Positions 1-7,083 of a DNA stretch of 64,000 bases are shown here, one piece after another. Source of the DNA: CASFRF01 sp031549345 (GTDB lineage: Bacteria; Verrucomicrobiota; Lentisphaeria; Victivallales; Victivallaceae); contig JAVBPY010000015.1 in assembly GCA_031549345.1 (NCBI GenBank), positions 49,428 to 113,427 of the forward strand, written 5' to 3'. Below the pieces are notes generated by a model. It had not been told where the DNA came from and did no database searches. It saw only the letters and a program-made list of their open reading frames with translations. Within the stretch, counting starts at the first letter, position 1. The number at the start of each line of letters is the position of its first letter. A program made the position numbers and the translations under genes.

Positions 1-13
1 GCAAGCCCTTTCC

Positions 14-634
14 TTACGCCAACCGCTGACTCACAAGAAGGTAGACGGACACGTACTGAAGCGAGCTCCCGGCGAGGACGAACAAATGCCACACCGCGTG
101 GGAGTACGGGCGTTTGAATGCGTAGAAAATCACGCCCAGCGTGTACGCCACGCCGCCGCCGATCAAAAAGAAAAGCGCCGTCCGGGAGAGCCCGGCAAGG
201 AGCGCGGGAAAGCAAAGGACGCACAGCCAGCCCATCGCAAGGTACAACGTTTCGGAGAGTCCGCGAAAACTTTTGAGCGTAAAGCACTTCACGCAGATCC
301 CGATTCCGGCGAGCACCCACTCCGCGCCGAGAATCCAGTATCCCATTGTGGAGCGCACCGCAAGCAGCATCAAAGGCGTGTACGTCCCGGCGATCAATAG
401 ATAGATCGCACAGTGATCGAGGCGGCGAAGGAGGCGCTTCCGCGCTTCGTCGCGCGCATTGTGATAAAACGACGAGGCCGCGTACATCGCCAACAACGCC
501 AAACCATACGGAAGCACCGCCGGCCAAGCCGGGGTTCCGGCGCGAAACAAAAGGAGCGCCACCCCGGCGAGGGCGATAAGAAACCCCGCCCCATGGGTTA
601 AAACATGCAGTCGTTCTTCGTGCACTGAATACAT
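14..634 (-). CDS. Hemolysin III / PAQR family membrane protein
   Basis: The 206-residue product is almost entirely hydrophobic, with about seven membrane segments. It carries the family pattern of SSFYHN near residues 54-59, a DH pair (LRRLDHCAIYLLIAGTYTP) and a C-terminal HAVWHLFVLAGS stretch; these His/Asp/Ser positions form the presumed metal site of PAQR/HlyIII proteins. Its bacterial role is poorly defined, and the hemolysin name should not be taken as proof of toxicity. The ATG (632-634 on the complement) directly abuts the TGA of prmC, so it is the last gene of the ruvB-prmC operon and is probably translationally coupled. Family assignment is confident; function is not. Confidence 0.9.
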   Translation of the reverse strand: MYSVHEERLHVLTHGAGFLIALAGVALLLFRAGTPAWPAVLPYGLALLAMYAASSFYHNARDEARKRLLRRLDHCAIYLLIAGTYTPLMLLAVRSTMGYWILGAEWVLAGIGICVKCFTLKSFRGLSETLYLAMGWLCVLCFPALLAGLSRTALFFLIGGGVAYTLGVIFYAFKRPYSHAVWHLFVLAGSSLQYVSVYLLVSQRLA

Positions 635-1459
635 TCAATCGTCCTTTCGCCGGGCGATGACAAAGCGGTCCCGTCCGCAAAGATCGCGCCGTATTTCCAC
701 TTCATTCCAGCCGTTTTCCAGCAAATGCGCTTTCAGGCGCTCTCCTTGCGTTTCGCCCATCTCCCAGATTGTCCATCCACCGGGGCGCAGGAAATCCGGC
801 GCGGAGGAGGCGGCGCGGAAAATCAGCGCCAACCCGTCGTCGTCGGCAGTGAGAGCCGATTCCGGTTCAAATTCCCGCACGCTCCGGGGCAAAACAGCGT
901 ATTCGGCAAAACTTACGTAGGGAAGATTCGCCGCGACCAAATCGAATTGCCGTCCAGCGAGAGGAGCGAACAAGTCCCCGTGGAAAAACTCGACATTGTT
1001 TCCCAAGTTATGGCATTCAGCATTGCGCCGTGCAATTTCCAACGCTTTCATGCTCAAATCAACAGCAGAAACCACCGCGTCGGGCCGGGCGTGCGCAACA
1101 GAGAGTGCAATCGCGCCGGAGCCCGTCCCCAGATCCAATATGGCGCCGCCGCGCGGAAGATGTTCGATGCACCACTCCGCCAGAAGCTCCGTTTCCGGGC
1201 GCGGAATCAACGTGGCGGGCGACACCTCCAGCGTAAGATTCATGAAATAAGCATGTTGGAAAATATAGGCAAGCGGCTCCCCCGCCAAACGCCGCGTCAA
1301 AATCGCATCCAATTCCGGGTGCTCCGGAATCGTAGTACCGGGGATAAGCCAGCGCGCGCGCCCTCCCCCGAGGAGTTCATCCAGCAAAGAAGCCGCTTCG
1401 GCAAGGGGGGATTCGATCTTGGCGGAGGCCAGGAGATCGACCATTTCGGAGGTATTCAT
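635..1459 (-). CDS. prmC: Peptide chain release factor N5-glutamine methyltransferase
   Basis: A 274-residue SAM-dependent methyltransferase that modifies the GGQ glutamine of release factors RF1/RF2. An N-terminal helical domain is followed by the SAM-binding motif LDLGTGSGAIAL (residues 108-119) and the substrate-binding tetrapeptide NLPY at 178-181, where most bacterial PrmC enzymes have NPPY. Length is normal for the family. It starts two bases downstream of the stop of the AlbA_2-domain gene and ends directly against the hemolysin III family gene, inside a minus-strand operon headed by ruvB. The usual partner prfA is not in this window. The NPPY to NLPY change keeps the Asn, second Pro and Tyr, so activity is expected. 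Confidence 0.93.
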   Translation of the reverse strand: MNTSEMVDLLASAKIESPLAEAASLLDELLGGGRARWLIPGTTIPEHPELDAILTRRLAGEPLAYIFQHAYFMNLTLEVSPATLIPRPETELLAEWCIEHLPRGGAILDLGTGSGAIALSVAHARPDAVVSAVDLSMKALEIARRNAECHNLGNNVEFFHGDLFAPLAGRQFDLVAANLPYVSFAEYAVLPRSVREFEPESALTADDDGLALIFRAASSAPDFLRPGGWTIWEMGETQGERLKAHLLENGWNEVEIRRDLCGRDRFVIARRKDD

Positions 1460-1461
1460 GC

Positions 1462-2640
1462 TTATTCCGGCAAATTGAAGCGTTCACCGAGGCTGCGGAG
1501 AATGCGCGCGGTATGTTCCTCCGGAGCAAGAAGCCAATCCGCGCCGCTGCGGTTCAAATTAACAACCACTTCGGCAATGTGGCATATGCCGGAATGCTCT
1601 TCACGTTTTCCGTATTGAAGACGTGCGCCCTCCGTCCCGAAAAGGCGAAGATCGAATGTAAACAACGCTTCCTCCATGCCCAGTTCCGCGCAGAGCGCGC
1701 CCAAAAGACGAATCCGCTCCGCGATTATTCCATCCAACGCGTCCCCGTCCAATCCCTTTTCTCCCAATTCAAGGTAGGCGAACTCGACGAACATCGCATC
1801 CCGCCCCAATTGCCACATCCGCAACGCCCCCTCCGGCATGGAACGCCACGCGGTGTTGGTAAAGTACGCGGCATCCAATTCGGCAACGGCAACTCCTTCG
1901 GTCCTCTCGGCGGCACGGCGCAGGGCGTGCCGCAGGACCGAAAGATCGAACATTTTTCCCGGAAGATGCGTGGGGGCAAATTGCAGTGCGAGTAAAACAT
2001 CTTTTTTCGCACGGGGCTTCCGGCGCTTCATAAAATACTCGCGCAGATACTGCGCTTCGTCGGCATAAGGGGCGCTCCCCTCCTGCTCTCCAGTCTGGCG
2101 TGTTTCATACAGGAGGCCGCGCAGCATTTTCCCGAGCATTTCACGTTGATTGCGGAGCGCGCGACGGATTAAATCCTGCAACTCCGTGGCGCGGCAGGCC
2201 GCGCGGCTCGCCGCTTCGACAGTGCGGATGTAGAAAACCCCCGTCTGGAGCTCATTCTCCACGCCGTTGGCGCAAACGTGCGGCAGCGTCGTGAAGGGGC
2301 GCACGTGAAGCACGGCGAAACGTTTTCCATCCACCAGCGGGCGCTCCACGGTTACATCGATGGGCGGCTCCACATGGCCATTGATGAAAGTTACAACAAT
2401 CGAAGGATCAAAAGAGGCGGCCTGTTTTTCGGTCAACCCCATGTAGTCCGAGGGGTGCCCGGAAGCATCCTCCCCCACGCCGATTACCACATCGCCGCCG
2501 CGCGTGTTGGCCAGCGCCAGCACATGGCGCACCAGCTTGGCTTTTCCGGCGCGCGGCAATTCGTTCCAGTCCAACGCCGATTTGTAATCGAGCACATCGG
2601 ATTCGACGCCGCGGCGGACAAGTTCGGCCCAATCGGTCAT
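1462..2640 (-). CDS. AlbA_2 (Schlafen-like) domain protein
   Basis: A 392-residue protein. Residues about 5-150 match the AlbA_2 putative DNA/ATP-binding fold: an early E..VLDYKSAL motif, then LANTRGGDVVIGV, and a later strand pattern with FYIRT. This fold is shared with bacterial Schlafen-like proteins and is often attached to regulatory domains. The C-terminal 220 residues match nothing I recognise. The ATG overlaps the stop of the upstream zinc-ribbon gene by 4 nt (ATGA), and AGGAA lies about 11 nt upstream. It sits in an operon with ruvB and prmC, which gives no clear functional clue. A role in nucleic-acid binding or regulation is inference from the domain. Confidence 0.75.
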   Translation of the reverse strand: MTDWAELVRRGVESDVLDYKSALDWNELPRAGKAKLVRHVLALANTRGGDVVIGVGEDASGHPSDYMGLTEKQAASFDPSIVVTFINGHVEPPIDVTVERPLVDGKRFAVLHVRPFTTLPHVCANGVENELQTGVFYIRTVEAASRAACRATELQDLIRRALRNQREMLGKMLRGLLYETRQTGEQEGSAPYADEAQYLREYFMKRRKPRAKKDVLLALQFAPTHLPGKMFDLSVLRHALRRAAERTEGVAVAELDAAYFTNTAWRSMPEGALRMWQLGRDAMFVEFAYLELGEKGLDGDALDGIIAERIRLLGALCAELGMEEALFTFDLRLFGTEGARLQYGKREEHSGICHIAEVVVNLNRSGADWLLAPEEHTARILRSLGERFNLPE

Positions 2641-3350
2641 TCGGTTTTATCTTCCTGGTAAACAAGGTGCATGCAATTGTCGCAGTTGGCCAATACGCCG
2701 CGGGCGATGACGGCCAGCGTTTGCGGCGTTACGCGCAAACGGCAGTTGGAACAAATACCGTTTTCAATCGGCACAACCGGACGCCCCTGCCCTTTTTTGA
2801 GCAAATGCCGGTAGCGTTCAAGCATGGGGCCTTCAATTGTAGCGGACATGTCGGCCGCCTCTTTTTCCAGGCGGGCGTTTTCGGCCCGGAGCTCCAGGAC
2901 AAACGCATCCAACTCGGTGAGTTCTTCTTTGATGCCTTTAATGGAGGCCTCCACGGCGGCGGTAACATCCCGGACGTTGCGCCGTTGCGCCTCCACCTTG
3001 TCCATACTTTCGATCACGGTGCTTTCCAGAGCGCTGATTTTGTTCAGGACCCCCGCGATTTCACCGAGCATCGCCTGGTATTCGGTGTTTTTCTTGATGG
3101 AAGCCGACTGCTGGCGCATTTTCGCGGCCGATTCATTCAAACGGGCGATTTCCGATTCCGCACTTTTGATATCCAGTTCCGTCTGTTTGAGTTCAAGACG
3201 CGCCTCTTCGCGCCGCGCCTGCTCGGTGCGGCCGCGCTGAATTACTTTGTTTCGCTCATCCGGCAGCATGGCCAGGCGGGCGCGGATATCGCGCATCCGT
3301 AAATCCATACTCTGCAGCTTCAACAACATTTCCGCCCATTTCGCCGCCAT
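2637..3350 (-). CDS. Coiled-coil protein with C4 zinc ribbon (CT398/DUF164-type)
   Basis: A 237-residue cytoplasmic protein. Residues about 5-175 form a long heptad-rich coiled-coil hairpin, full of E, K, R and A with no proline. It is followed by a C4 zinc ribbon: CSNC near residue 199 and CDNC near 222. This matches the family represented by Chlamydia CT398, proposed to interact with sigma-54 or secretion components; rpoN is elsewhere in this window, but no direct link can be shown. AAGGAG lies 10 nt before the ATG. The gene follows ruvB by 18 nt and overlaps the next gene by 4 nt, so it is co-transcribed. The biochemical role is unknown. Confidence 0.82.
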   Translation of the reverse strand: MAAKWAEMLLKLQSMDLRMRDIRARLAMLPDERNKVIQRGRTEQARREEARLELKQTELDIKSAESEIARLNESAAKMRQQSASIKKNTEYQAMLGEIAGVLNKISALESTVIESMDKVEAQRRNVRDVTAAVEASIKGIKEELTELDAFVLELRAENARLEKEAADMSATIEGPMLERYRHLLKKGQGRPVVPIENGICSNCRLRVTPQTLAVIARGVLANCDNCMHLVYQEDKTE

Positions 3351-3368
3351 ATATACAAAGCTCCTTTC

Positions 3369-4394
3369 TTAAAACAATTCCGGCTGCTCGCCCGAACGAA
3401 CGATCCGTTTGAGGCCGAGTTTATCCCACGCCCTGGGTGTCGCCATGCGTCCCTTCGACGTGCGCACAAGATAGCCCTTCTGAATCAGGAAGGGTTCGTA
3501 GACATCTTCAATGGAATCCTCCTCTTCCCCCACGGAAACGGCGATGTTTTTCAACCCCACGGGGCCGCCATTGAAATTTTCAACGATGGTTTCCAGAATC
3601 CGCATATCCATTTCGTCGAGTCCGTCGCGGTCGATCTGGAGCATTTCCAGCGCGGCGGAAGCGACTTCACCCGTTACGATGGAATCGGCGCGGACCTGCG
3701 CGTAATCGCGGGCGCGGCGAAGGAGATTGTTGGCGATGCGCGGGGTTCCCCGGCACCGCGAGGCGATTTCCCGCGCCCCCTGCTCTTCGATCTCCACACC
3801 GAGGATGGCGGCGGAACGCTTGAGGATCTTCTCCAGACTTTCCGGATCGTAGTAATCAAGCCGTATGTTGATTCCGAAGCGGGAGCGCAGCGGCGCGGAA
3901 ATCATCCCCTGCCGCGTCGTCGCTCCGATCAGCGTAAAGCGTGGAATATTCAGCCGTACGGAACGGGCCCCGGGCCCCTGTTCGAGCATGATGTCGATAA
4001 AGAAGTCCTCCATCGCGCTGTACAAATATTCCTCGACCGTGGTGTTTAGACGGTGAATTTCGTCGATAAAGAGCACATCGTGCTCTTGCAAACTTGTCAG
4101 AAGCCCGGCGAGGTCGCCCGGCTTTTCGATGGCCGGACCGCTGGAGGTCTTCAATCCGCAGCCGCGTTCGTTGGCGATGATGTAGGCCAGCGTGGTCTTC
4201 CCGAGTCCCGGCGGACCGCAAAGGAGGATATGGTCGAGCGCCTCCTCCCGCGCGGTGGCGGCGTGCACGAACAGCTCCAGCTGTTCCTTGACGGTTTCCT
4301 GCCCGGGGAAATCGGCGAATTTCGGCGGGCGGAGGGATTGTTCCCGCAACGGCTCGCGCTTATTCAAAGTAGAGGTAATAAATCGTTCGGTCAT
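3369..4394 (-). CDS. ruvB: Holliday junction branch migration ATPase RuvB
   Basis: A 341-residue AAA+ motor that drives RuvA-bound Holliday junctions during recombinational repair. Visible motifs are Walker A GPPGLGKTTLA, Walker B DVLFIDEIHRL, sensor-1 ATTRQGMISAPLRSRFG and the C-terminal winged-helix stretch GGPVGLKNIAVSVGEE with the terminal RTSKGRMAT. Length is standard. No ruvA or ruvC lies next to it. It heads the minus-strand operon that ends with prmC and the hemolysin III family gene, and it is divergent from tkt across a 112-bp gap. No Shine-Dalgarno sequence is obvious before the ATG; an AATAAT element 8 nt upstream hints at a short or absent leader, but I found no matching -35. Confidence 0.97.
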   Translation of the reverse strand: MTERFITSTLNKREPLREQSLRPPKFADFPGQETVKEQLELFVHAATAREEALDHILLCGPPGLGKTTLAYIIANERGCGLKTSSGPAIEKPGDLAGLLTSLQEHDVLFIDEIHRLNTTVEEYLYSAMEDFFIDIMLEQGPGARSVRLNIPRFTLIGATTRQGMISAPLRSRFGINIRLDYYDPESLEKILKRSAAILGVEIEEQGAREIASRCRGTPRIANNLLRRARDYAQVRADSIVTGEVASAALEMLQIDRDGLDEMDMRILETIVENFNGGPVGLKNIAVSVGEEEDSIEDVYEPFLIQKGYLVRTSKGRMATPRAWDKLGLKRIVRSGEQPELF

Positions 4395-4417
4395 CCGGAT
4401 AAATTATTGAAAGGTGC

Positions 4418-4446
4418 TTGAATTTTTCTTTTTTTCGTGTTATCTT
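4418..4446 (+). promoter_or_regulatory. Candidate sigma-70 promoter of tkt
   Basis: TTGAAT (4418-4423), a 17-nt T-rich spacer and TATCTT (4441-4446). The predicted start near 4453 leaves a 5' leader of roughly 54 nt before the tkt ATG, which is preceded by AAGGAA at about 4494-4499. Confidence 0.5.
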
Positions 4447-4506
4447 ACCAATAGCTTTTTTTATAAAAATTACCAGTGTCAGATTGGAAAAAAGAAGGAA
4501 ATTATC

Positions 4507-6594
4507 ATGCCGACCGACCCGAATTTGATGAAACTCGCCGCCGACTCCATTCGAATCCTCTCCGCCGAGGCGGTGCAGAAAGCAAAATCGGGCCATCCGG
4601 GCATGCCCATGGGCTGTGCGGATTTCGCGTTCACCCTCTGGTACAAATATATGCGGCACCACCCGCAAAACCCGGCATGGCAGGGGCGCGACCGCTTCGT
4701 CCTCTCCGCCGGACACGGTTCGATGCTTTTGTATTCGCTCCTTCACGTGTTTGAATACGGCTTGCCCATGGAAGAACTCAAAAACTTCCGCCAGTGGGAA
4801 AGCCTGACACCGGGACACCCGGAACACGGCCACACAACGGGCGTGGAAATCACCACCGGCCCCCTGGGGAGCGGCTTTGCCGGCGCCGTCGGCATGGCGA
4901 TCGCCGACGAGCACTTCGCCGCCCGCACGGGCATGGCGGGCGCGGGCTTTCCGAAGCGCCGGATCTTCGCCATCGGCGGCGACGGCTGCATGATGGAAGG
5001 CTGTACCTCGGAAGCGGTTTCGCTCGCCGGACACCTTAAGCTCGATCAGTTGGTCTTCTTCTACGACGACAACTCCATTACCATTGAAGGCGGCACCAAC
5101 CTCGCGTTCTCCGAAGATGTCGGCGCGCGCTTCGCCGCCTACAACTGGCGCGTGGTGCGCATCGCCGACGCCAACGACATCGCCCAGTGCGACGCGGGTC
5201 TGGCCGAGGCGCTCAAGTCCGACGGTCGCCCCACGCTCATCATCGGCAAGACTCAAATCGGGTTCGGCTCCCCCGGGAAACAGGGAAAATCCGCGGCGCA
5301 CGGCGAACCGCTCGGCGACGATGAACTCGCCGCGACCCGCAAGGCCCTCGGTTTCGCCGCGGAACCGTTCACCATCCCGGCGGAAGTGCGCGCAATGTGC
5401 GCCGCCCGCGTCCGGGAACTTGAAGCGGAAGCCGCCGTATGGGATAAAAAATTCCAGGCGTTCCTCGACGCCGATCCGGCGCGCGCCAAGCTGGTCTCGC
5501 AATACCTCACGCGCGCCGTCCCGGCGAACATCGCAGAAGAACTCCTGAAGGTCGCTCCGGTGGACAAACCGATCGCCAGCCGCGCTTCCAGCGGTGTGAT
5601 TCTCCAGAAGGCGGCGGAGCTTGTCCCGGCGCTCTTCGGCGGCGCGGCGGACCTCGCCCCCTCCACCAAGACGGACATCAAAGGCGGCGGCGATTTCTCG
5701 GCGGAAAACCGCGCGGGCCGGAATTTGCACTTCGGCGTCCGCGAATTCGCGATGGCGCTGGCGGGGAACGGCATGGCCCTCTCCGGAAGCTGCATTCCGT
5801 ACACGTCGACCTTCTTCGTTTTCTCCGATTTCATGAAGCCCGCGATGCGTCTGGCGGCGCTCCAGAATCTGCACCAGATCTACGTCTTCACCCACGACTC
5901 GTTCTACGTGGGCGAAGACGGGCCGACCCACGAACCGATCGACCAGCTCCCGATGCTCCGCTCCATCCCGAACCTCACCGTGATCCGCCCGGCGGAAGCG
6001 CACGAAGTGGCGCAGGCCTGGGCGGTGGCGTTGAAGGCGACCGGACCGGTGGCACTCCTTCTCACCCGTCAGGACCTTCCGCCGTTCACGGCGGAAGAGG
6101 CGAAACGCGCGAACGTTTCCCGCGGCGCGTACATCCTTTCGGAAGACGCGGATTTCGATTTGATCCTGATTGCGACCGGCTCGGAGGTTTCGCTCGCGCT
6201 GGAGACGGCCAAAGAACTTCGCGACCTGGGCTGCGGCGTCCGCGTCGTTTCGATGCCGTCGCAGGAGCTTTTCCTGCAGCAGGACGAAGAATACCGCGAA
6301 GAGGTCCTTCCCGCCTGGTGCGGAGCGCGTGTTTCGGTGGAAGCGGGCAGCACGTTTGGCTGGCACCGTTTCATCGGCATGGACGGCCTCGCCATCGGCC
6401 TCGACCACTTCGGGGCGTCGGCGCCCTATAAGGTGCTGGCGGAAAAATTCGGATTCACCGTCGAAAGCATCCTCCAGCGGATCGCCGACCACTTTACCTC
6501 CGACGGTTGCGACTGCGGCTGCGGCGAAGATGGCTGCGGCGACGATTGCGATTGCGGCGACGATTGCGGCTGCGGCTGCGAAGACGAAAAATAA
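4507..6594 (+). CDS. tkt: Transketolase with cysteine-rich C-terminal tail
   Basis: A 695-residue thiamine-diphosphate enzyme of the non-oxidative pentose phosphate pathway, moving two-carbon ketol units between sugar phosphates. It shows the ThDP/Mg motif GDGCMMEG...DDNSITIEG, the substrate-binding HGHT and GHP histidines, and the pyrimidine-domain EDGPTHEPIDQL. The ATG at 4507 is chosen because AAGGAA lies just upstream and homologous sequence begins there; in-frame codons back to 4414 fall in the promoter region. The oddity is the end: residues about 666-695 are a low-complexity Cys/Gly/Asp tail with nine cysteines in about 24 residues, absent from ordinary transketolases and ending CEDEK. 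It may bind metal, but that is inference. Confidence 0.96.
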   Translation: MPTDPNLMKLAADSIRILSAEAVQKAKSGHPGMPMGCADFAFTLWYKYMRHHPQNPAWQGRDRFVLSAGHGSMLLYSLLHVFEYGLPMEELKNFRQWESLTPGHPEHGHTTGVEITTGPLGSGFAGAVGMAIADEHFAARTGMAGAGFPKRRIFAIGGDGCMMEGCTSEAVSLAGHLKLDQLVFFYDDNSITIEGGTNLAFSEDVGARFAAYNWRVVRIADANDIAQCDAGLAEALKSDGRPTLIIGKTQIGFGSPGKQGKSAAHGEPLGDDELAATRKALGFAAEPFTIPAEVRAMCAARVRELEAEAAVWDKKFQAFLDADPARAKLVSQYLTRAVPANIAEELLKVAPVDKPIASRASSGVILQKAAELVPALFGGAADLAPSTKTDIKGGGDFSAENRAGRNLHFGVREFAMALAGNGMALSGSCIPYTSTFFVFSDFMKPAMRLAALQNLHQIYVFTHDSFYVGEDGPTHEPIDQLPMLRSIPNLTVIRPAEAHEVAQAWAVALKATGPVALLLTRQDLPPFTAEEAKRANVSRGAYILSEDADFDLILIATGSEVSLALETAKELRDLGCGVRVVSMPSQELFLQQDEEYREEVLPAWCGARVSVEAGSTFGWHRFIGMDGLAIGLDHFGASAPYKVLAEKFGFTVESILQRIADHFTSDGCDCGCGEDGCGDDCDCGDDCGCGCEDEK

Positions 6595-6619
6595 ACAATA
6601 AAACAACAAGACAAATCGC

Positions 6620-6653
6620 AACGCCGTCCTTGACACAGTTCAGGGACGGCGTT
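6620..6653 (+). terminator. Hairpin downstream of tkt, overlapping yajC promoter
   Basis: AACGCCGTCC (6620-6629) pairs perfectly with GGACGGCGTT (6644-6653) around a 14-nt loop. It follows the tkt stop by 25 nt but is not followed by a T-run, so it is only terminator-like. The loop contains TTGACA, the -35 of the next gene. Confidence 0.5.
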
Positions 6654-6658
6654 ATATT
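6630..6658 (+). promoter_or_regulatory. Near-consensus sigma-70 promoter of yajC-secDF
   Basis: TTGACA (6630-6635), 17 nt, TATATT (6653-6658). This is the best match to the canonical bacterial promoter in the window. The -35 lies in the loop and the -10 at the foot of a 10-bp hairpin, so the structure is both terminator-like and promoter-bearing. Confidence 0.7.
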
Positions 6659-6709
6659 ATGCCGTTTGGACCTGTGTTTTTTCAAATCTCTATGAATAAG
6701 GAGTTCCCG

Positions 6710-7075
6710 ATGAGTTTGCTTACTTTGATCGCCGATGTCGTCGTTCCCGCCTCCGACGCCCCCCAGGCCGGGGCCGCGCAATCGTCTCCGGCCGCGGGCC
6801 TCACCAGCATGATTCCTTTCCTTTTGATCATCGGCGTGATGATTTTCCTGATGTTCCGTTCGAACCAGAAGCAACAGAAAAAACGTCAGGAAATGCTGGA
6901 TAAATTGGTTAAAGGCGCCCGTGTCGTGCTCGCGGGCGGCATGTTCGGCAAAGTAATCGAAGTGCGCGAAAAGAGCTGCCTTGTGGAAATCGCCCACGGC
7001 GTAACGGTGGAAGTTTCCAAGAACGGCGTTGTCGGCATCGGCGACGAAGACCTCGCTCCGGCGGATAAGAACTGA
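6710..7075 (+). CDS. yajC: Preprotein translocase accessory subunit YajC
   Basis: A 121-residue small membrane protein of the Sec holotranslocon. Near residues 30-48 there is one membrane segment (LTSMIPFLLIIGVMIFLMF), followed by the conserved basic RSNQKQQKKRQEMLDKL and a cytoplasmic domain with VVLAGGMFGKVIEV, the standard YajC layout. The ATG at 6710 is preferred over 6692 because AAGGAG (6698-6703) sits 6 nt ahead of it and would lie inside the longer frame. The gene is followed after 8 nt by secDF, whose ribosome-binding site overlaps the yajC stop, so the two are one operon from the promoter at 6630-6658. Confidence 0.95.
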   Translation: MSLLTLIADVVVPASDAPQAGAAQSSPAAGLTSMIPFLLIIGVMIFLMFRSNQKQQKKRQEMLDKLVKGARVVLAGGMFGKVIEVREKSCLVEIAHGVTVEVSKNGVVGIGDEDLAPADKN

Positions 7076-7083
7076 GGAACGCG

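Noticed and set aside
4360..6636. A 758-codon open frame antisense to transketolase
   Set aside because: The plus strand encodes a complete transketolase. The antisense product is a compositionally biased R/E/G/A/V string with no family motif, a by-product of GC-rich codon use.
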